DNA of 64,000 nt. Source: Rossellomorea arthrocnemi. Lineage in GTDB: Bacteria; Bacillota; Bacilli; Bacillales; Bacillaceae_B. The translations under genes and the position numbers were made by a program. The notes under the pieces are model-generated. The model saw only the letters and a list, made by a program, of their open reading frames with translations. It ran no database searches and was not told the origin of the DNA. The DNA is taken from NCBI RefSeq assembly GCF_904424705.1, contig NZ_CAJGBF010000007.1, positions 124,001-188,000 of the forward strand, given 5' to 3'. This document shows, one piece after another, positions 62,101 through 64,000 of the stretch (position 1 is the first letter of the stretch; every line of letters begins with the position of its first letter).

Positions 62101-62463
62101 GGTGCCAGGCACAAATAGGTTTGTTGGTGCCAGGCACAAATAGGTTGGATGGTGCCAGGCACAAATAGGTTCGATGGTGCCAGGCACGAATAGGTTGGAT
62201 GGTGCCAGGCACAAATAGGTTGGATGGTGCCAGGCACGAATAGGTTCGATGGTGCCAGGCACAAATAGGTTCGATGGTGCCAGGCACAAATAGGTTCGAT
62301 GGTGCCAGGCACAAATAGGTTGGATGGTGCCAGGCACGAATAGGTTCGATGGTGGCAGGCACGAATAGGTTGGATGGTGCCAGGCACAAATAGGTTCGAT
62401 GGTGCCAGGCACAAATAGGTTCGATGGTGCCAGGCACAAAAAAGCCGATTAGTGCCTGGCACC
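62101..62463. repeat. Minisatellite: 14 copies of a 25-bp unit with core GGTGCCAGGCAC
   Basis: GGTGCCAGGCAC starts every 25 bp from 62101 to 62426 without exception in spacing (the copy at 62351 has one change, GGTGGC). Units differ at two positions: A or G after the core, and G or C in AGGTTNGAT. The last copy faces an inverted GTGCCTGGCACC at 62452-62463 and forms a hairpin. All three reverse frames are open by chance of repetition and are not genes. It fills the lytT-cstA gap. Confidence 0.9.
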
Positions 62464-62546
62464 GGTCATTTTCCATGCACGTCAATCACCACTTGCCACA
62501 TCTCAACCCCGATTTTTAACATCTTGAACAGAATGTGACGAAATAG

Positions 62547-62565
62547 TGAAAACGCTTGCTATAAT
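62547..62565 (+). promoter_or_regulatory. cre site overlapping the -10 of cstA
   Basis: TGAAAACGCTTGCT (62547-62560) fits the CcpA consensus TGWAARCGYTWNCW at every position, and overlaps TATAAT at 62560-62565 by one base. Bound CcpA would block the promoter. A -35 is weak (TGTGACG near 62535). Confidence 0.7.
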
Positions 62566-62604
62566 GAAAGCGTATTCATAAATGAACGAAAGGGGATCAT
62601 ATAC

Positions 62605-64000
62605 ATGGTCACATTTCTGGTCTCGATTGTTGTCTTAATTATTGGTTACTTCACATATGGAAAATTAATTGAAAAGATTTTTGGAATTAATGAAAAGCGC
62701 TCGACGCCTGCGTATGCAAAGGCCGACGGTGTTGATTACGTGCCAATGGACACGAAGCGGAACTCTATGATCCAGCTGTTGAATATTGCCGGTGTCGGTC
62801 CGATTTTCGGTCCGATCATGGGAGCGTTATATGGACCGGTTGCTTTCCTATGGATCGTACTCGGTGCGATTTTTGCCGGGGCAGTTCACGATTACTTGAC
62901 TGGAATGATTTCAATCCGTAACGGGGGAGCTCATTTACCGGAGCTTGCAGGTCGATTCCTTGGTAAAACAATGAAGCATGTGGTGAATGCATTCTCGATT
63001 CTTTTACTTGTATTGGTTGGGACCGTGTTCGTGACAGCACCTGCAGCACTGATTGCGAATTTAACACCAGCATGGATTTCAATTAGTGTCATTATCGCAG
63101 CGATCTTCATTTACTACATTGTTGCAACGCTTTTACCGATCGATAAAATCATCGGTAAGGTATACCCTCTGTTTGGAGGGCTGCTTTTAATCAGTGCGGT
63201 AGGGATCGGAGCAGGATTGGTGATCACGGGAGCAGATATTCCTGAGGTTTCCATAACAAATATGCACCCTGATTCCGTCGCTATTTTTCCTTTATTATTC
63301 TTGACGATTTCGTGTGGAGCACTCTCAGGGTTCCATGCAACACAATCACCGATCATCTCAAGAACGACGCAAAACGAGAAGAACGGACGCAAAATATTTT
63401 ACGGTATGATGATTTTAGAAGCGATCATTGCAATGATCTGGGCAGCAGCAGCGATGAGCCTGTTTGAGCCTGGTGAATTGAATGCTATCTTAAAAGAAGG
63501 CGGACCGGCAGCAGTCGTAAGTGAAGTGTCTGTTCTGATGCTTGGTTCAATTGGCGGAACGCTTGCTATTCTTGGAGTGATCATTTTGCCGATCACATCA
63601 GGGGATACGTCATTCCGAAGTGCGCGTATGATCATCGCCGATTATATCAAGGTAGGACAAGTGAAAATGTCCAGCCGCTTGTGGATTGCGATTCCACTGT
63701 TCGTCATTTCTGTCGTGCTGACACGCATGGACTTTAATCTCTTGTGGAGATACTTCTCGTGGGCAAACCAATCGACGGCAATGATTGCTCTATGGGTAGG
63801 CGCCATGTATCTCGGTTTGCAAAAGAAACCACATTGGGTCGCGACAATCCCGGCTATTTTCATGACGATGGTAACGTTCACGTATATCCTGAACGCGCCG
63901 ATCGGATTCGGACTTTCAATGGGTACCGCTTATATGGGTGCATCTATCGTGACCATCGTGGCGATCCTTGCCTTTATCTACACATTGCGAAAGCGCTTAA
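62605..64000 (+). CDS. cstA: Carbon-starvation CstA family transporter (partial)
   Basis: This encodes 465 residues to the window edge with no stop reached. The ATG follows AAGGGGATCATATAC. Many membrane helices; CstA blocks are YGPVAFLWIVLGAIFAGAVHDYLTG (key AGAVHDY), FVTAPAALIAN, and SGFHATQSPIISRTTQNEK. Family members take up peptides or pyruvate (E. coli CstA and BtsT). Position after lytS-lytT and a cre site at the promoter support pyruvate uptake regulated by LytST and CcpA; that is inference. Confidence 0.9.
   Translation, partial: MVTFLVSIVVLIIGYFTYGKLIEKIFGINEKRSTPAYAKADGVDYVPMDTKRNSMIQLLNIAGVGPIFGPIMGALYGPVAFLWIVLGAIFAGAVHDYLTGMISIRNGGAHLPELAGRFLGKTMKHVVNAFSILLLVLVGTVFVTAPAALIANLTPAWISISVIIAAIFIYYIVATLLPIDKIIGKVYPLFGGLLLISAVGIGAGLVITGADIPEVSITNMHPDSVAIFPLLFLTISCGALSGFHATQSPIISRTTQNEKNGRKIFYGMMILEAIIAMIWAAAAMSLFEPGELNAILKEGGPAAVVSEVSVLMLGSIGGTLAILGVIILPITSGDTSFRSARMIIADYIKVGQVKMSSRLWIAIPLFVISVVLTRMDFNLLWRYFSWANQSTAMIALWVGAMYLGLQKKPHWVATIPAIFMTMVTFTYILNAPIGFGLSMGTAYMGASIVTIVAILAFIYTLRKRL

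Noticed and set aside
62101-62463. CRISPR array
   Set aside because: The spacing is 25 bp and the would-be spacers are identical apart from two bases. There are no unique spacers and no cas genes.
62038-62485. Three overlapping reverse-strand ORFs of 133-136 residues in the 25-bp array
   Set aside because: The unit contains no stop in any reverse frame, and 25 bp is not a multiple of three, so all three frames stay open and encode the same 25-residue cycle. No start signal is seen.

Overview
The window reads as a chromosomal segment of a Bacillaceae bacterium (Bacillus/Rossellomorea-like). Strong AAGGAGG ribosome binding sites, frequent TTG and GTG starts, and B. subtilis-type gene sets all point that way: queF with a preQ1 leader, mreBH, nsrR/hmp, motAB, psuK-psuG, yfkM-K-J-I-H and lytS-lytT. 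No rRNA, tRNA, phage, IS transposase or CRISPR array was seen. The first gene (1-180) and the last (cstA, from 62605) are cut by the window edges.

Layout. 1-10 kb: small housekeeping and stress genes (VLRF1-type release factor, GNATs, an RDD protein, aldehyde dehydrogenase, YfmJ-like reductase, aminoglycoside-phosphotransferase-like kinase, peroxiredoxin, a mini phospholipase A2-like protein, a 5-FTHF cyclo-ligase-like protein). 10-21 kb: carbonic anhydrase, a stand-alone B12-binding protein with a PAS-like partner, queF, an EamA permease, YitT, a DUF2339-like protein, a leader with a micro-gene and two terminators before an ABC-F ATPase, a flavin oxidoreductase, a GNAT and bacterial NO synthase. 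21-36 kb: a cell-surface module with a class F sortase, a sorted surface protein with duplicated helical domains, an RskA-like anti-sigma factor, an ECF sigma factor and, further on, two secreted repeat proteins. mreBH, a BMP lipoprotein/chemoreceptor pair, an acyl-CoA thioesterase and a nucleoside transporter with a guanine-class purine riboswitch lie among them. 36-46 kb: MFS transporter, a repetitive Gly/Ala protein, aminopeptidase, nsrR/hmp with two operators, a second chemoreceptor and motAB. 46-64 kb: AGCS symporter with a structured leader, psuK-psuG, a multi-PAS histidine kinase, a monooxygenase/methyltransferase pair, an orphan N-hydroxylase, the yfk cluster, and lytS-lytT followed by a 14-copy 25-bp array and cstA.

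The most interesting result is a shared promoter-like element, GATCC-N16-CGTTAGC. It occurs upstream of the ECF sigma gene, of the sorted surface protein gene and, about 7 kb away, of the two secreted repeat proteins. This suggests one sigma factor controlling a surface-remodelling regulon made of sigma, anti-sigma, surface protein, sortase and two secreted repeat proteins.

A second theme is intergenic repeats. These include hairpins with core GGGACGGACC (several acting as terminators, one forming the end of a gene), three arrays of short words repeated every 20-22 bp, a 61-bp perfect palindrome, a GGGGACATTCCC hairpin, a 305-bp element with terminal inverted repeats, and the 25-bp GGTGCCAGGCAC array. 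Stretches over 300 bp without a large gene (about 3054-3434, 8615-8942, 11640-11985, 16358-16776, 26655-27123, 31829-32207, 32337-32687, 37521-37858, 46124-46453, 62075-62604) hold the leaders, repeats and micro-genes listed below. Nothing else was recognised in them, nor in 52628-52841.
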